Positions 1 to 13,300 of a DNA stretch of 64,000 nt are shown here, piece after piece; position 1 is the stretch's first letter, and every line of letters begins with the position of its first letter. Source of the DNA: Phoronis australis (lineage: Eukaryota > Phoronida > Phoronidae); NCBI GenBank assembly GCA_002633005.1, contig NMRA01000188.1, forward strand, positions 1 to 64,000. The letters are read 5' to 3'. The notes below the pieces were generated by a model. It was not told the DNA's origin and made no database searches. It saw only the letters and a program-made list of their open reading frames with translations. The translations under genes were made by a program, and so were the position numbers.

Positions 1-3000
1 TAGGCATACATTTGTTAAATTTTACAAAGCTCCTACGAATGATTAAAATAAGGAGATACGGCAGCAAACGCAAAAAACATAATCGGGAATAGAGGTCTTC
101 ACAGTAATCAGACCTGTCCGAACTCAGCTAGGGTCTCATCTGGAATACATCTGTAAAAATCTTCATAGAAACACATCTACTACACCTCATTAACATTCTG
201 CAAGCCCTTCACGAGATGCAGCATCGCGGGACGCTAAACGTCCGAACAGAAGTAATAGCAATAATGCAACATGTGGTTGTATAAAGAGCTGAGGACTATG
301 AACCGGGAGGGGGGGGNGGGAGAGGCGGTAGAACGCCACAAGCTAAGATAATGAAGGGCGAAGATAGGCTTCTGTCCCTCTAGCCTAAAACGACCAACTC
401 AGTGCATGATAATCTATCAAATCACAAATCTTCGAGGAGTAATAAACTCGCAGCGCCAGTGACAAATAAAGGTAGAGTTGAGGGAAAAGTAAATAATGTT
501 TCCGTGAAAATGAATAGATTCGAAACCTTACTACGTTATTTAGTGAGTAAATATCTGCTACTTTGGTTTATTCTACTGGTGTTTGAGGGTTGCCAAGAGT
601 TAAAATGTATCAAAACTGTTCAAAATAGAACAATGAGGTTTTTTTGAAAATTACAGATGTAGTCCAAATCATGCCTCATATGGTAACAGGGATGGGAACC
701 AGCAAATAAGAGAATAAAATTATTCTGGTCTCTGGAAAAGGGTATTTAAACTACCAAACTTTGGGGGATGACTCTGTTAATAGAAATAATTGGACAGCTT
801 TTGATGTAACTGATAACAAAATATGTTTCGATAAAATGTATTTCGTAACATCTGCAATGCTAAAGAGACACGCTTTGAAAGCTCAAAAATATTTGGTACG
901 AGACTAACTATTAAAATTTACAGCTAAACGTTTTATCTAATCATAAGACTTAGCATTGTACTGAAAATGTTGATAATTTAAAGTTATCTTACTGCCAACG
1001 GTCATTATTGGTACAACTACGCGCAAGGATACTACCGTTGCACCTGGAAACGAGAAGCTACGCAAGCACACCTCTTGAAGAAACAAAATGTTTAAATTGC
1101 AACATAGGATCTGTAAGATATATAAGGAGTTTTATTTTTGTTGATCTTTAAATAACTTACAAAGACGTGACCGGTTTAAGAGTAAAATATAAAATACTGC
1201 AGCATTCATACATAATTCTATGATATGAAAACTTAAATTTTATTTAGATTATATGCATTAAGACCTGAATTTGAAAATTATGTTGAATTAAGTTACGAAT
1301 GTAAAAACACCTCCCTGTATCCTTCTTGTACTCTCTCAGTTTTTGAGAAAATATATCAAAGCGACTGATAAGCACTTTTTGGTTGGGTACCTTATCATTT
1401 TGTATTATTTATCAAATTGTAATTGTAACATGTCCTAGTTAGTAAAATAAATGAAAACCGTGTCACACAGTTACTATATATGGAGAGGTAACTGATCAGA
1501 AAGGTGGCCTATAAAACGTGTAGTCTCCAAGCGGGAATTCAGTCCAGAGGCTACGGAGAAACCGAGACCATTTGGTAACTGGGCAAATCTGCTTTCGTGA
1601 TACTCCGATGTACCAATGGAGCAAAACATCAAAAAGCTACTGCTTGGCCAATGCACTGACAATTATGTTCTTTTACAAGAGAGTCGTGTCCTTCATTCAA
1701 GTTCTTTTTCAATGGGAAGTTATTGCAATGAAGAAAGATGTTTAATGAGTTGATGTCGCAGTTTTCTTAGGGTAAAAAGGAACAACAATTTTGAAACGAC
1801 CCTTTTGGGTGCTGGCCCAACTTGGAAACGACTTTTGCATGTTTCTAAATGAAATCAATATTGCCTGGACAACGTAAAAGGAATGTGCATTTGTATCAGC
1901 CAACAACGTGAGTTCTGCGCCAGTTATCTTTGAAAGCTGGAATTTGTGGCTGATTGCAGAAGATATGTTTCACATGAAAACACAAGCAAGTTCTTAGAAA
2001 CAGACCTATGTCATGCTCAAGACAGTCTGTCAGCGCTTCTAATTTTCTGACTATTAATCCGTTAGAACTATTTTCCCCACAACCATCAAATGTATGTCTG
2101 TATTGCGAGTATAATACAACGATACACACAGCTATGAGTTTTCAATTTTCCTGTCAATTTACCATTAAATTTACTCGAGTCATCATGACGAAACAGATTA
2201 ACTTACATTGAAGATAAGACCCCCAAAGAGCTACCTCCACAGCAAGGTGTGATCAAAAGCGACACTCAGCGTTAATTGCTATACCGAAGCATTTTGACCA
2301 ACATACATGACACGTATTAATGGCCGCCTCATTCAATATACTGGTATATATTTCAATATTAATTGATTCTAAATGATACTTCTAATGAAAGGAGAGAGGC
2401 GTTAACCATTAATCCGTAATTGAAGGTCACCCGTTGAAGAACGAGAGTCTGTAAAGATTACGTGGAGAGACTTTACATAGGTCATGTGTTTACTGTAAAC
2501 CACAGTTGGACATTGCTTTTTAGTTATTGAAACCATTAAACGAAATTGAAAATTAAACCACTTCACGAACTTGACGGATAATTAAAGTGAACAGGTCATG
2601 TTTTTCATCCGTGACAGTAGCAACATGGAACTGGTACTCTTTGCTGGTGTACTTACAGGTGCGAGACAAGAAACGCCTGTGAGGCTGTCAAACACGGTCT
2701 TGTTGACCGATTTTCTCAACAGTCCTTTTCTACTCGTGCACAGTTATGCAAATTTGGTCCAAGCAACACATTAGGAGCACCACTCTGATCACGTGGAAGC
2801 CCTGAATTTGTATTACCTAATACTTTCAAAATTCAGTACGCGAGTTTCCACAAGAAGCCCCAGGTTCATTCAAGTAGCTACCAACGACGCATGGATTGGT
2901 CTTCTACTCTCAAACTCTTCAACTTCACTAAAACTAAATTTGCTTTCCCCAGTCAGGGAATTTTTAGAAAAAATCACAAAATTCACGATTCTTGAAATAT

Positions 3001-4080
3001 ATGCGAAGAAGAAACTCCTTAGTAATCCCAGAGTTCTAATCTCCCTTCCACTTAACAAATGAGGGTATTCGCTCATAATCATTCCACAAACAGCTGACTG
3101 AAAAGATCATGCACACACCCAGCCTTTAATATGTGGGTCTCGAATTTCTGAAGAGCCATCCCTGGGTGCGTGCATGAAGATAGAAATAACGGTGGATTAT
3201 CATGCGTGATCCCACTCCAAGTCTATGGTCGACAGCACAATATGAGGAAAGCCTAAAAGCAAGTAATTTCCAAAAAATAATTCCACAGGCGTTTTATAAT
3301 ATATTTGAATACTACGACACCTTTATAACTAATTTTAAACAGTTAGAACTTATATCAACTGCCTCTCAATTGGATTGGCTGCTGCTTTTAAAAGTCATCT
3401 TTGTTTCGTATACATCAAAGGTCAAAGGTCATATTTTCCGTGTAAGAGAAATTTACTACGCCTATGTCTTGCCATACCAAATAACGAGGTGTGCTTTGCC
3501 TTGTTGGAGAAAAATCGACCAAGTGAGGGGCAGCTGACAGATCGTTTCCTTTAATTTGAAACTAATAAAAAAATGCTTTGACAACTTCAGAAATTCAAAA
3601 TCGTTACGAACAAACCGTAAACATATCTAGTGAGCAGGTTGAATTCGGTTTAAGTGGCAGGGAACCACTTTGAATAATGCGTTTTATTCTGTTTTCGCGT
3701 TCCAGGTCTCTTTAATAAGCTGATCTCCAGCTACGAGCATTTGTTGTTCGAAACATACTTACTACGCAAAATCGGGACAACCAATTACAACACTAGTTGT
3801 GTTTAGTGTCAGACATTCTGCTCATTTGTTTTTCCGTAATTTATAGTATATTAAGGAATGTCGAGGTGTTGCATTTTGTAGTGTTTGTGACAACTTAGTA
3901 ATTGACCACCCTCTGACTCTTTTCACTTTCCCGTGGGACATCGGAAAAGCGCGGATACGGCACAGGTTTACACAAGACGTTTCTGCCTTTAGCCCTATAC
4001 ATTTTAGAGTAGACCAACACGCTCTCGACATACCAAGTCAACAAGGGACCCTATATCTCCTTCGGTTATTGCCAAAGTAG
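1..4080. other. No recognisable gene
   Basis: A/T-rich sequence with only short ORFs. The longest (3202-3537, plus, 111 codons) has no recognised motif, no coding-like neighbours and no splice structure, so it is not called. One N lies in a G run at 317. No repeat family seen elsewhere in the window is clearly present. Confidence 0.4.
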
Positions 4081-4099
4081 AAAACACTTGTCCACCGAG

Positions 4100-6040
4100 C
4101 CTCAGTAACGTTAGCTAATATTTATGGTCCCGATAAGAATGGCCCTGAATTTTTTGAGCCCTGCTTAAAGTGATCTTGGACTACACTACTACAAATTCTA
4201 CAATTCAGAGTTCGTGATCCTTAGCGGCGACTGGAATTTGATTCAGGAGGATTACAATCATGACTGTATAGGACACAAGCACCAAAACAATCCGGTTGCG
4301 AGAAAACAAGTTATTTGTCTGATGACGCAGTTTTAAAAATTAGTTGACCATAGGTGATTACGTAATCCAAATACAACAGGCTATACTTGGTTCAGAGGTA
4401 ACCCTTGTAAACAAGCGCATGTGGACTTTTTGTTGTTGTAAGACAAGTTTTCTTCTTGCATAGAAAATGTCGAAGCGTCCCCAGGATATACAACTCATTA
4501 ACTTTGTGTTGTCACTACTATTCAGACTTCTACATTTGTTAGAGGCAAATCTCTCTGACGATTTAACAAGTCCTTGTTACGTGATGCAGAGTACATTAGT
4601 AATGTGAAAGACATAATTATAACCGAGAAGGAATATTGAACTTCTGATATCTACTCCACTTTGTCGGAGTCAGTCGACTATAGACGACTCTCTTTTTCTT
4701 GAAATGATTTTATTCAATATTTGAAATTATACTTTGTCTTATTCAGATTTCAAAAAACATGGACATGGGAAAAATTTAGAGAAGCAGTTAAGTCTTGTTA
4801 GTAAAATGATGTGCAACACTAATTCTGCTCTGCTACTTGATTTTATTCAGATATCCAGAAAGATTACGAAGATAATAGAAAAGACGAAATGAAGGACATG
4901 ATACTGAGATCTTTGGCAAAATGGGTCGAGGATGGTAAAAAACCCGCCCAAATTTTTCGGTAGCTTAGAAAAATGCAATTACGTAACCGAAGTATGTTCC
5001 AAAACTTAAAGACGAGTCTGGACGAAGCTTGACAGACTAAAAATCTATACTGTGTGCAACCAGAAAATTCTATGCAAGTCCATATGCAGCCAAAGTAACT
5101 GTCTGCCTCCAATATGAATTAGAAGATATGTTGTCTCCTGAAAATATACCAAAACTAGACGCTGATTTGAAAGAAAAACTCCGGGGACCAATAACGTGTA
5201 GTGAAGCAGCCGCTGCCGTTAAATGCATGAAAAATGATAAAACTCCCGGAACTGATGGCGTTCCTGTAGAATTTTACAATGTTTTTTAAAGAGATATCGC
5301 CATTTTAGATCAACTCTTTTATTACAGTCTCCCAACCACTTTGCGTCAAGGTGTCATTACATTGATTCCTATGGGCATCAAACCAAGTTAAGATATGAAA
5401 AACTGGAAACCATTTTTTTGCTAAATTCAAGTTATGAATTATTTTCAGCATAATTGCCCAAAGGATAAAATCTGTCTTAAATGTATTAATTCATCCTAAA
5501 CAAACTGGGTTTATCCTCGGTCATTTTATGGGAGAGAACACAAGAGGATTCCTCAAGAAAGTTCTGCACTATTTCAATTTTGGTGACGATATTATTCGTT
5601 AGTTCACAATACTTAATGAAAGAGACTTTGTCAACTTTCGGTCACTTTCTATGGTTTTACATCTAACTACTTCTACGGACAATCAGAGCCCCTGTCACCC
5701 TACCTTTTGGTTGTGTGCCGAAATTATGGCATCTGTCCTGAGGAAATGCGAAAATGGGGGACAAATAAACAAGACAAGAATAATATATATTTAATGTTGT
5801 ATTGGGAATAATTTCAGGGTCACGGCTATACAATTAATCATTTTACCGGAGGTACCAGATGGGTACCTTACTTACAAGAGATAACATACACATTTAGAAT
5901 ATCCAATGTGTAATTGAACTTCGGATACTAAGTGGCACAGGTTAGAATTGCAATACTAATATTATTCTTGAAACTGCATTTCACACACCGCCTCGTTTAG
6001 TTTTGTGAATCCTAAAGCGTAGTTTGTACGATCCTCAATG
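4100..6040 (+). mobile_element. Decayed L1/Tx1-type LINE, endonuclease and RT remnants
   Basis: Plus-strand reading in broken frames shows an endonuclease piece with SGDWNLIQEDYN near 4215-4260. Around 5160-5290 follows the RT entry region: PKLDADLKEKL, then the segment KCMKNDKTPGTDGVPVEFYN. Further on are GVITLIPMG and a late RT piece with CAEIMASVLRKCENGGQI near 5715-5770. The order endonuclease, linker, RT and the wording of these motifs fit the L1/Tx1 clade. Many stops and frameshifts, and much of the middle RT including the catalytic YADD is not readable. No target duplication found. Confidence 0.65.
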
Positions 6041-6699
6041 TCAAAACAGAATTAATGTCTATGTTAAGACCAAAGACGAAATTCGACTTTGTGTTCACTA
6101 AACGGTGCGTCTCTTCTGACTTTTCGCCTTTAGTCTTAAGTAAAGACAAGTTTTTTTTGGTCTTAGGAGCATGTTCGCGACAGGACCAGGCAGAGGGTGA
6201 TAAACGCTATGCTACAGTTGTGATGGAGGGCGTTGAAAGCGGGGGACAGTGTTAAGGTGAAAGATTCATTTGCAATTGCAGGCAAAGGCAAAACCACTGG
6301 TGACTATATATCCGTGGACGTTGTATAGCCGCCAGTGCCCCAATATCTTCACTTTTTGGAGTGGTATGACTGTCTAGTGTTATCATTTTGCTATCCGTAT
6401 GCAGTTTGTTGTGACTGACACAGGTGAAGAAAATGGGAGACTTTCGAGTAGCAGTGTGGGCTGACTACATGGTGCCAGCTACCAGTGAGAAGATACTTCA
6501 TATGCGCTGTGGGAGGTACAAAGGAACATAGTTGAATACATTGTAAGTGTGTGTGACTAGTTGTGACACGTTTAAAGAAGTGAATTAAAATTACTTCCCA
6601 GTCCTCCAGAGGGCAATGGTATCCCGTTCCAGGTGATGAGCCGTTATAAATGCCTCCTGTTGGAAACATGGTCAGATTTTCATCCACTGCAGAGAACTG

Positions 6700-7140
6700 A
6701 GGCCAAGCGTGCGTGGGAGAAGAATTTATTTTAAATTTCTCGGCGGCTGAGGGACGCGCAGTACGTATATCAGATTAAGGGCGGGGGTGAATAGGAATGG
6801 TTCGAAACAATGTGGGGGAGCGGGGCAGATCTCTTTGTGAGCACATAATTTCACGGTGTGGGGATACTACAAAACACCGACAAGTGCCTGGTGCGTGATC
6901 GGGGATGATTACAGATACGGAAGAGAGGAATACCGTGCGTGAGAGAAGAATATTTGTCCGTTGGCAATCCCGAGCGGAGTTCTTCCGTTTAGTCTTGTTA
7001 GGTTGTATAGCAGAAGTCGGGCGAATGACAGCTGTAGCCAATATCTTACACTGACGACTGATTAAGTCCATTCTGGCAATTAGGGTTGGAGGGTCAGCTC
7101 TCTTTTATTAGATGCTTGCTCTAATCTCCAATAAGATCAT
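6700..7140. repeat. Dispersed repeat, inverted copy of 32990-33390
   Basis: The sequence matches 32990-33390 in reverse orientation, including the block around CGTGCGTGAGAGAAGAA, the ACAAAGAGATC region and the AGAGAGCTGAC edge. No protein signal. It looks like a short non-autonomous element, class unknown. Confidence 0.55.
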
Positions 7141-7289
7141 ATGTTATCGACGCACTGGGCTGAGGTGTTAAAAATAAGTTAAGTTATTAAATGTTAAAAC
7201 TTAAACCAATGACATTTCTGAATTGCCCATCAAATACTGGTCACGCTTAAAGTTTTTGAATTACCAAAATCGCCCAACAATACAATCGA

Positions 7290-7920
7290 AGTTAAGACTA
7301 TCACACGCTCACAACCGCTGTACGTGTGGTAAAATCACGGAGCGGGAGAACGCCCTAATAAACTTTAAAAACCTGTCATGTATCTATATGACTCCAATGA
7401 GGTCATTTTTCACAGTAGTTCACATTAAATTTAGACCCCCCATTAAATGCGACCTGGGTCGTATTTTGATTTAACGCAGTTACCCGGGGTCATTTTCAAT
7501 AATGAAAACTATGGCTTATTGGGCACAACAAAACTACGTCCCAAGTGAGCAGCACGTCTCCTGGATATAATGTATTTGCATCGAGCGAAACGAATTAAAT
7601 GATAAATTTGCACGATCTCAAAGGTTTCTCTTTAAAAAACAAAAAAATAAAACTCTCAAAGTGGATAACAACCGTGCAGCCGCTCAGACGATTCGAGAAT
7701 CTGTCATTAGTTGTGATCTCCTATTAGTTTGATATTTTCCCAAGAGACAGATTGGCTCTTAAAAATACGCATGTAAGTGCGACATTACATGTATGTTTTT
7801 TATGTTTCTGAAAAAAACACTTTTCGGCCTCTTTATTTGTTAGATATCGCGCTTTGAGAAGGTCATGTTACCCCGTTTGTTTTCATGGCAATTAGCCGTG
7901 TCACGTGACTAGCAACACTC
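7290..7920. repeat. Dispersed repeat copy without palindromes
   Basis: Reverse-complement relative of about 25195-26060. Shared blocks include the TATCACACGC edge, the region around GACTCCAATGAGGTCAT, the segment ATTTGCATCGAGCGAAACGA (7571-7590) and the end near CGTGTCACGTGACTAG. In this copy each segment that is palindromic in the other copy occurs only once. No coding capacity. Confidence 0.6.
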
Positions 7921-8151
7921 CAGTATGGCGTTAAAGTGTACACAACATGACTCTAGTACCTTAAAATAAATTTTATTATTATATCTTACTAGATTTCAGT
8001 GCCTTTAGTGCACAGCTCATAAAGAAACACGCAAAAATTGAAAAAAAAAAATTTTGTACAACGTCTTGGGTTGAACCCAAGTCGTTCGCCATACTGTTCG
8101 GATCAGAGACAAATTGTATAGAGTGAAGAGATAGCAATATACATTTAGCAA

Positions 8152-8368
8152 TGTGTTTCCGGAGGCTGCAGCAACAGTAGCCAGGCGGAGAACGTCTCGG
8201 TGTTCCAAAGGATACCAAAGTTGCGCAGTAGTGTGCCGAACGAGAGAGTGGGACGTCATCGTGGACCAAGCGATTCGGTCCGTGGCCACTCTGTGTTCTG
8301 CCCACTTTGAGGACTCGTGTTTCGACTCCAGTCACAAGAGACGTTACGATGAAGGCCTGGTTCAATAA
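8152..8368 (+). pseudogene. THAP zinc-finger remnant
   Basis: THAP domains are C2CH zinc fingers that bind DNA, common in transposon-derived proteins. Here the first half (CVSGGCSNSSQ, then FQRIPKLR) is in one frame. The second half (CRTREWDVIVDQ, then ATLCSAHFEDSCF) is in another, so one frameshift near 8215-8225 separates them. The C-x4-C, the tryptophan and the final C-x2-H are all visible. A stop precedes the first cysteine and the start Met is lost; the second half ends at TAA at 8366-8368. It is probably a remnant of a THAP-type transposon protein rather than a host gene. Confidence 0.55.
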
Positions 8369-8399
8369 AGGACAATATTTATCATTCAGAAACATCAGC

Positions 8400-9470
8400 T
8401 CTTAGTTCAGGATTGTCTGTTGGATGACTGGGGTTGACTCGCCTAGCCCGAGACCGCTTCTCTCGCGGGAGGATCCAGTTCGTAAGGTTTAAGTAGAAAA
8501 GTACGCTGCCGGAAGGACATTAAACTTATTCTCGCTTTCGTGCAACCCCATTTTCTTCATCCTGGCCACCATTCCCGTACGTTTGTTCATAGTATTCTTT
8601 CAATTTTTGCTCATAATCGTCGTCGCTTTCAAATTCCCTGCTTTCCGCCATTGTTCAATGCTTGTCACTGCTCTCTTGTGTTCAACCCATGACGTCACAT
8701 GGCGGGAAATGTGAAAATTGGCAAAATTGAAAGAAAAATAAAAATTTCAAGCTAATTACACAAAATAAACATGGGTTTAGCTAAATTTTACGTCATGCAT
8801 TTAGTTTGTGGCCACCGGTAATTCAAAATGTGCAAAAATCCATGGTGTGTACTGTTTAAGTTGTCAGCTGCAGTAGCGCGTGCTCTCGGTCTATAGTATT
8901 AAGATGTGTATAGTCTAGCCCTATGACCTAAGTAAGCTATATAACAACAAGAGAGCTTCCAAAAAGTAGTGCGGTGTGAATGCCTTAAAATCGATCAAGA
9001 AACAAAACAGTGGAAAATTGAGATTAGTTATTCTTTTATTCTGATTTAATTGCTAGCATAGTGCGGTTAAGTGAAGGTATGTTCAAGTTCATTGAACTGA
9101 AAGTGGTCGTCAAATATTAAGAAAATGTTGTTCATCCAGTGTCCATTTTGATTCTGGATTGGTGGATTGACAGTCATGCGTGTACACGTGTGTGCGTTTC
9201 CGTTGTTATAAAATCAGTCTCGCTTACGATAAGTTAACTACATAGGCAAACCTCAGTTGTGCTTAAAAACCAGACTTTCAACTACCGTGTTTTCTTGCAC
9301 TGAGAAAACGCCGTTCAGGCATTTTCACTTTGTTAGGGAAAACTGGGCCTAGACATCAACTTTTGGTCAATGAATAAAGTCTCCTCAGTCTTGCCAATTA
9401 GTGTCAATGGTGCACAGCCGTAGACTTCATACGAGGAACAAACTTGATGGAAAAGATTTCCAAGATTATA
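8400..9470. other. No recognisable gene
   Basis: Contains a CRE-like TGACGTCA near 8690 beside a CATGGCGGGAAA stretch, which could be a decayed promoter. No ORF with recognisable content. Confidence 0.3.
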
Positions 9471-9474
9471 TTTC

Positions 9475-9600
9475 ACTATGCCGAAGATTCACCACTCCGA
9501 AGGTCTACTACACCGAAGGTTCTCTACCTTTGACAATTCACTACTTCGCATTTCCCCAATTCCAAAACCACAACTCCTACAGTTCACTACTCTGATTATC
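9475..9600 (+). repeat. Minisatellite-like array, CACTACTCCGAAGGTT type
   Basis: Degenerate repeats of about 16-18 bp, each with a core like CCGAAGGTT flanked by CACTA. An array of the same motif in the opposite orientation lies at 10130-10245. Confidence 0.6.
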
Positions 9601-9948
9601 TGCTCACGACTCAATCTCAAGCATGCAACGACAATATCTGGGGCATAGGTCAGGACCAATGGCAGTTTTCAATTTAAGAAGACTGATTGGGCCCCTGTCT
9701 TCCCTACGACTGGCAGGGACAGGGTGGCCTACTAGCTTCATTTAGTCTCGACCAGGCCGTGTGCGAGTTTCCATGGGTGAGGTTATGGCGCAGCGGTCCT
9801 AAACTTTTCAGTCGCACCGCGATGCAGTCTTGACACCACAATACATTCATCAATACTCCTACTTAATATTCTTATAAAATGCAAATGCGTACTCATCTTT
9901 CCGTGTTAAGACATGCGGGCAATTTCGCATGCACATTGAAAATGAATC

Positions 9949-10005
9949 TAGACAGTGACCACCGCCTCTAGTTCTACTGGCCAGTTAGACGGTGGTCACT
10001 GTCTA
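9949..10005. repeat. Stem-loop with perfect 16-bp arms
   Basis: TAGACAGTGACCACCG at 9949-9964 is the exact reverse complement of 9990-10005, with a 25-nt loop. It lies between the two inverted minisatellite arrays. Confidence 0.85.
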
Positions 10006-10129
10006 CATGAAGTCTAAACAGAGTGTTTTAGAACCCAAACGTTGTTTTCGATATAGGTGCATCTAATAACCGAAGTATTATTTATTTTTGCATGTAATAA
10101 CATAAAAACTACAATGGAGTCTGAAATTT

Positions 10130-10245
10130 AAGATATTTTCAGAGCAGCGAATCTTCGGTGTAGTGAATCTTCGACGAAGTGTTGCCTTCGATTGGAATAG
10201 TGTACCTTCGGAGTATTAAACCTTCGAAAAAGTGCTATGTCCCCG
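10130..10245 (-). repeat. Minisatellite-like array, inverted partner of 9475-9600
   Basis: Same CCGAAGGTT core repeats read on the minus strand. With 9475-9600 it forms a loose inverted pair about 770 bp apart. Confidence 0.6.
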
Positions 10246-10689
10246 TTTCCAACGACACAAGAAGCTTCAGTGACGCGCAAAAAATACAACCAGATAAACA
10301 ATTTCCTCAAGCCATTCCCCGACTGAACTTCACATTCCCATCCGATTATATAATGAGGTGTAATCACTTATTTAGGTATGCCTGATTTAAAATTTTTGAA
10401 GGAGGTAACGCAATAACGTTCTCTTCCTGGACCACATTACATCAGAGCTTGTGCTCTGTTCTTTGTGAGCAACCGTCACAGCATCCTGATTTCTGCAATC
10501 ACACATCAATTTACAAAAAGGCTCCAAATTTTCCCCATTTTTGTTAAAGTGTAAGACATAGTTGAGTTTTTACAAGGTACATTATATACTTTTCAAAACT
10601 GTAATACTCACTGACGAAATTCAAAAAGGCGTTAACACACAAATTTTGTCTTTTACATTTAAAATCAAAGATAAATTGTTTTTTAAAAA

Positions 10690-11187
10690 ATAAAACATGT
10701 CAAGCAGCAATTGTTATTTGTTGAGTATAGCCCAAAGATTTCGATTTTGTAGGAGAGAGTGTCAACATGACTATCAGCACACGTATCAGTAACATGGCGG
10801 TTAAGATAAATCCAGAATTTTTTAACGTAGTCTTACTCCCAAAAAGTCTTTCAACGTCTCAACAGACTCTTTACAAAGAGAGCATGTATCGTCTTCCTTA
10901 ACGTTTATAGTTTTCAAAAATGAGTTTGTAGACAGCAGTATATTTAACAATCTAAACTGAGACCATCAACTTTTTGGACCTTTAGTCACGTAGTAAGGCA
11001 AAGAATACACGTCTTCCCAATAATAGTTACCATCTAAACCCAGTTCAACTGACGATTTTAATTCAGCTTTTGAGTCTTGTTGAATAAAATTTAAAAAATC
11101 GTATATTTGTTGACATCCTCCTCTACTACTCCGAAGGCTACTTAGGAAAAGGTCCCATAGAAGAACTGTTTTTTGCCCGTATAACAC
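10690..11187 (-). mobile_element. L1/Tx1-type LINE 3' end
   Basis: Minus-strand reading gives a conserved post-RT region: GGCQQIYDFLN, YYWEDVYSLPY, then after a frame change FRLLNILLSTN and the C-x2-C motif DTCSLCKESVETL near 10880-10900. This is the C-terminal pattern of L1/Tx1 clade ORF2. It begins exactly where ATP-grasp intron 3 sequence stops, so its arrival or a linked deletion probably removed exon 4 of the copy at 11411-13048. Confidence 0.6.
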
Positions 11188-11410
11188 AAAAGATTTGCCG
11201 AGTACCCAGACACTGAGTGGTATAGAGTTTAGGCTATGCCTAAACGTTATGAAAACTATGACGGGTTATGTGTTGCTAACGGTGAGAAACGAAACAACGC
11301 AATGTCTTTTTCTTTTACTGCTGAGCGCTTGTCGTTGTATATGGTTAATTATAACGTAACTACCTTGCAACAGAAACCCTCTAGCCGAAACATGAAAAAT
11401 CAAACCTTAC

Positions 11411-13048
11411 CGAATGAGTGAATGACATTTTTTCACACGTTGCTGTCCCACATGCCATACCAGTGGTCAGCTCACAGAAGAATTGTAAACAGCTAGTCGT
11501 GTCATAGTGGACTTGGCAGCCAATAGAAGCACTTCCACAAAGAGGCTTCATGACAACAGGAAACGTTAATTTGGTTAACGCTGCCAGTAATTCTCCCTGG
11601 GTATTTACGGAATAGCTGGGCACGCCGTACTGAAAGAAAATCTGACTGGTGACCGAGATGCCTAGATGATTAAAAGGGGAGAAATGGTTTCGCTATATTG
11701 ATCCCGTCGAGATAAGTGAAACATTGCTGGGACTGCTGGCCGTCTAGACACATCTTATATGTAAAACCGAACTTCTCTGTTCACCACCTTGCAGACACCT
11801 ACGGCGACAAACTTGCCTATCTAAAAATCTGGAACGAGTAAATCTGGATGCATATAAGCCTAGCTATTTTCCCTGAGATGGGTGCAGGTACGTATTGCTA
11901 ATTTGAGTCAGAAGGTCACAGACTGCTATTATACCGGGGTATGCGACTGCTATAACTGGGCCTAGGCTGTGCACTTCCAACACTCACTCTGGTCGTCACT
12001 GAGTCTTATCCCGGTTGACATCCTCTATATTTCACCAATAGAATTAGCAGGTTCTTGGCTCATTTCCCACTAACAAGTAGCTTTTCTTCACCGTCTCGTA
12101 AATTTCTCAATTTTAAGTTATACTCTGTCTTCGCTCACCTATGTTTTGGAACTAAATATCCACTCACCTTTGCAGCTTCTGTGTTCTTAAGCACGTATTG
12201 CTGCGTGAGATTCTTCAGGTAACATGCCATGGTACTCTCGTAGCTGTCCCCAGGTATGCCGAGCTTTTCAGAAACATAACTTCCAATCACGGTCGAGAAG
12301 TCGGCAAAAAGTAGCCAGCATTTGCTTGCGTACAATAGCGTATAATTATCTTGTAAACCACAAGATGCAATGCTTGTAAACTACCATTTGCTTTTTATGG
12401 CCACGGCGTAGGAGTGCTTGCGGCAAGTTTCTTGGGTATATGGAAGTTGAGTCGGCGATCAGCCGTGCGTTAAACAACGGAGCAGTTTTAAAAATTAACC
12501 TATATTAAAAATGCAAGCTTTCAAGTAATGACTAAAGAATTATTTTTTCGTGCAGATCTTGAATTTTCATGTCTCCACTTTTCGACGCCGTAGGCCTAAT
12601 TTCTACAGAAAAGTATTATGTAATGAATACACTTAACGTGGACTGGTATGTTCTGTCAAGGCTTTTGATCAAGTAAGATGCAGCACATGAAGACCTACTG
12701 TGATTTAAATGCTAGTTATCTGTTAAAGCAATCACTCACGTTGATATTCTTTTCATTCAGCCATTTGATTATTCCGTCACCGATTTCTTCAACCGTACGA
12801 CCATCCTCTTTTTCGTGGATCAGGCCGTCAACATTAAATTCATCAATGATTCCTAAAGACTTCACCTTTTCACACCCAAAACGGTTGGATTCGGTCTTGT
12901 GAAGCATCACACAAAGTCTTTTAAGCCCCATTTTCTTTATTTTAGCCCAAAAAGACGTTTGTATCTCGTCATCTCTTGTTACCGAAACGCGACTTCCAAT
13001 ACACAAAAGCGTCTTCTCAGCGAGAGACCCAGAAGGTTTGAACTCCAT
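11411..13048 (-). pseudogene. ATP-grasp gene copy, exons 1-3 only, frameshifted exon 2
   Basis: Third copy of the ATP-grasp family. Exon 1 (12740-13048, 309 nt) and exon 3 (11411-11629, 219 nt) are open and full length, and exon 3 keeps the VMKPL lysine, though its glycine loop reads GSASIG instead of GSGSVG. Exon 2 (12168-12325) is 158 nt because a T run has five instead of six T, which shifts the frame. The usual CCTAG acceptor of exon 2 reads GCAA here, so the AG is lost. Exon 4 is not found: intron 3 sequence runs out near 11200, where an L1/Tx1-type LINE 3' fragment begins. It is probably a dead copy; a truncated product from exon 1 remains possible. Confidence 0.8.
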
Positions 13049-13159
13049 GGCAGCAATGCTGAAATAATCTATTACTGTTGCACAGAAAATAATAATGATG
13101 TCATAGGCAGTGGTTATATCAACTAATTCAGACCACCAATGGCTTAATACTTGGCGTGA

Positions 13160-13300
13160 CTCCTGGGCGACGAACCAAAGGGGGCTGGGAGCTATAGCCC
13201 GCACTTATTTCAGTGCTGCGCCGTCCATGGTCACTTGGCCGGGGCACCATAAGGGGGTGGGGGCTATAGCCCTCCCCATTATTTCATGCGGTATACCGTT
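13160..13300. repeat. Two-unit tandem repeat, GGGAGCTATAGCCC type
   Basis: Two related units of roughly 80 bp, each with a GGGGCTATAGCCC-like palindromic core followed by TTATTTCA. Located just upstream of the ATP-grasp copy at 11411-13048. Confidence 0.45.

Noticed and set aside
3202-3537. 111-codon plus ORF
   Set aside because: No motif, no splice structure, no second copy and no coding-like neighbours.
8017-8395. Two minus ORFs of 90 and 138 codons
   Set aside because: They lie antisense to the THAP remnant, which has recognisable zinc-finger residues on the plus strand.
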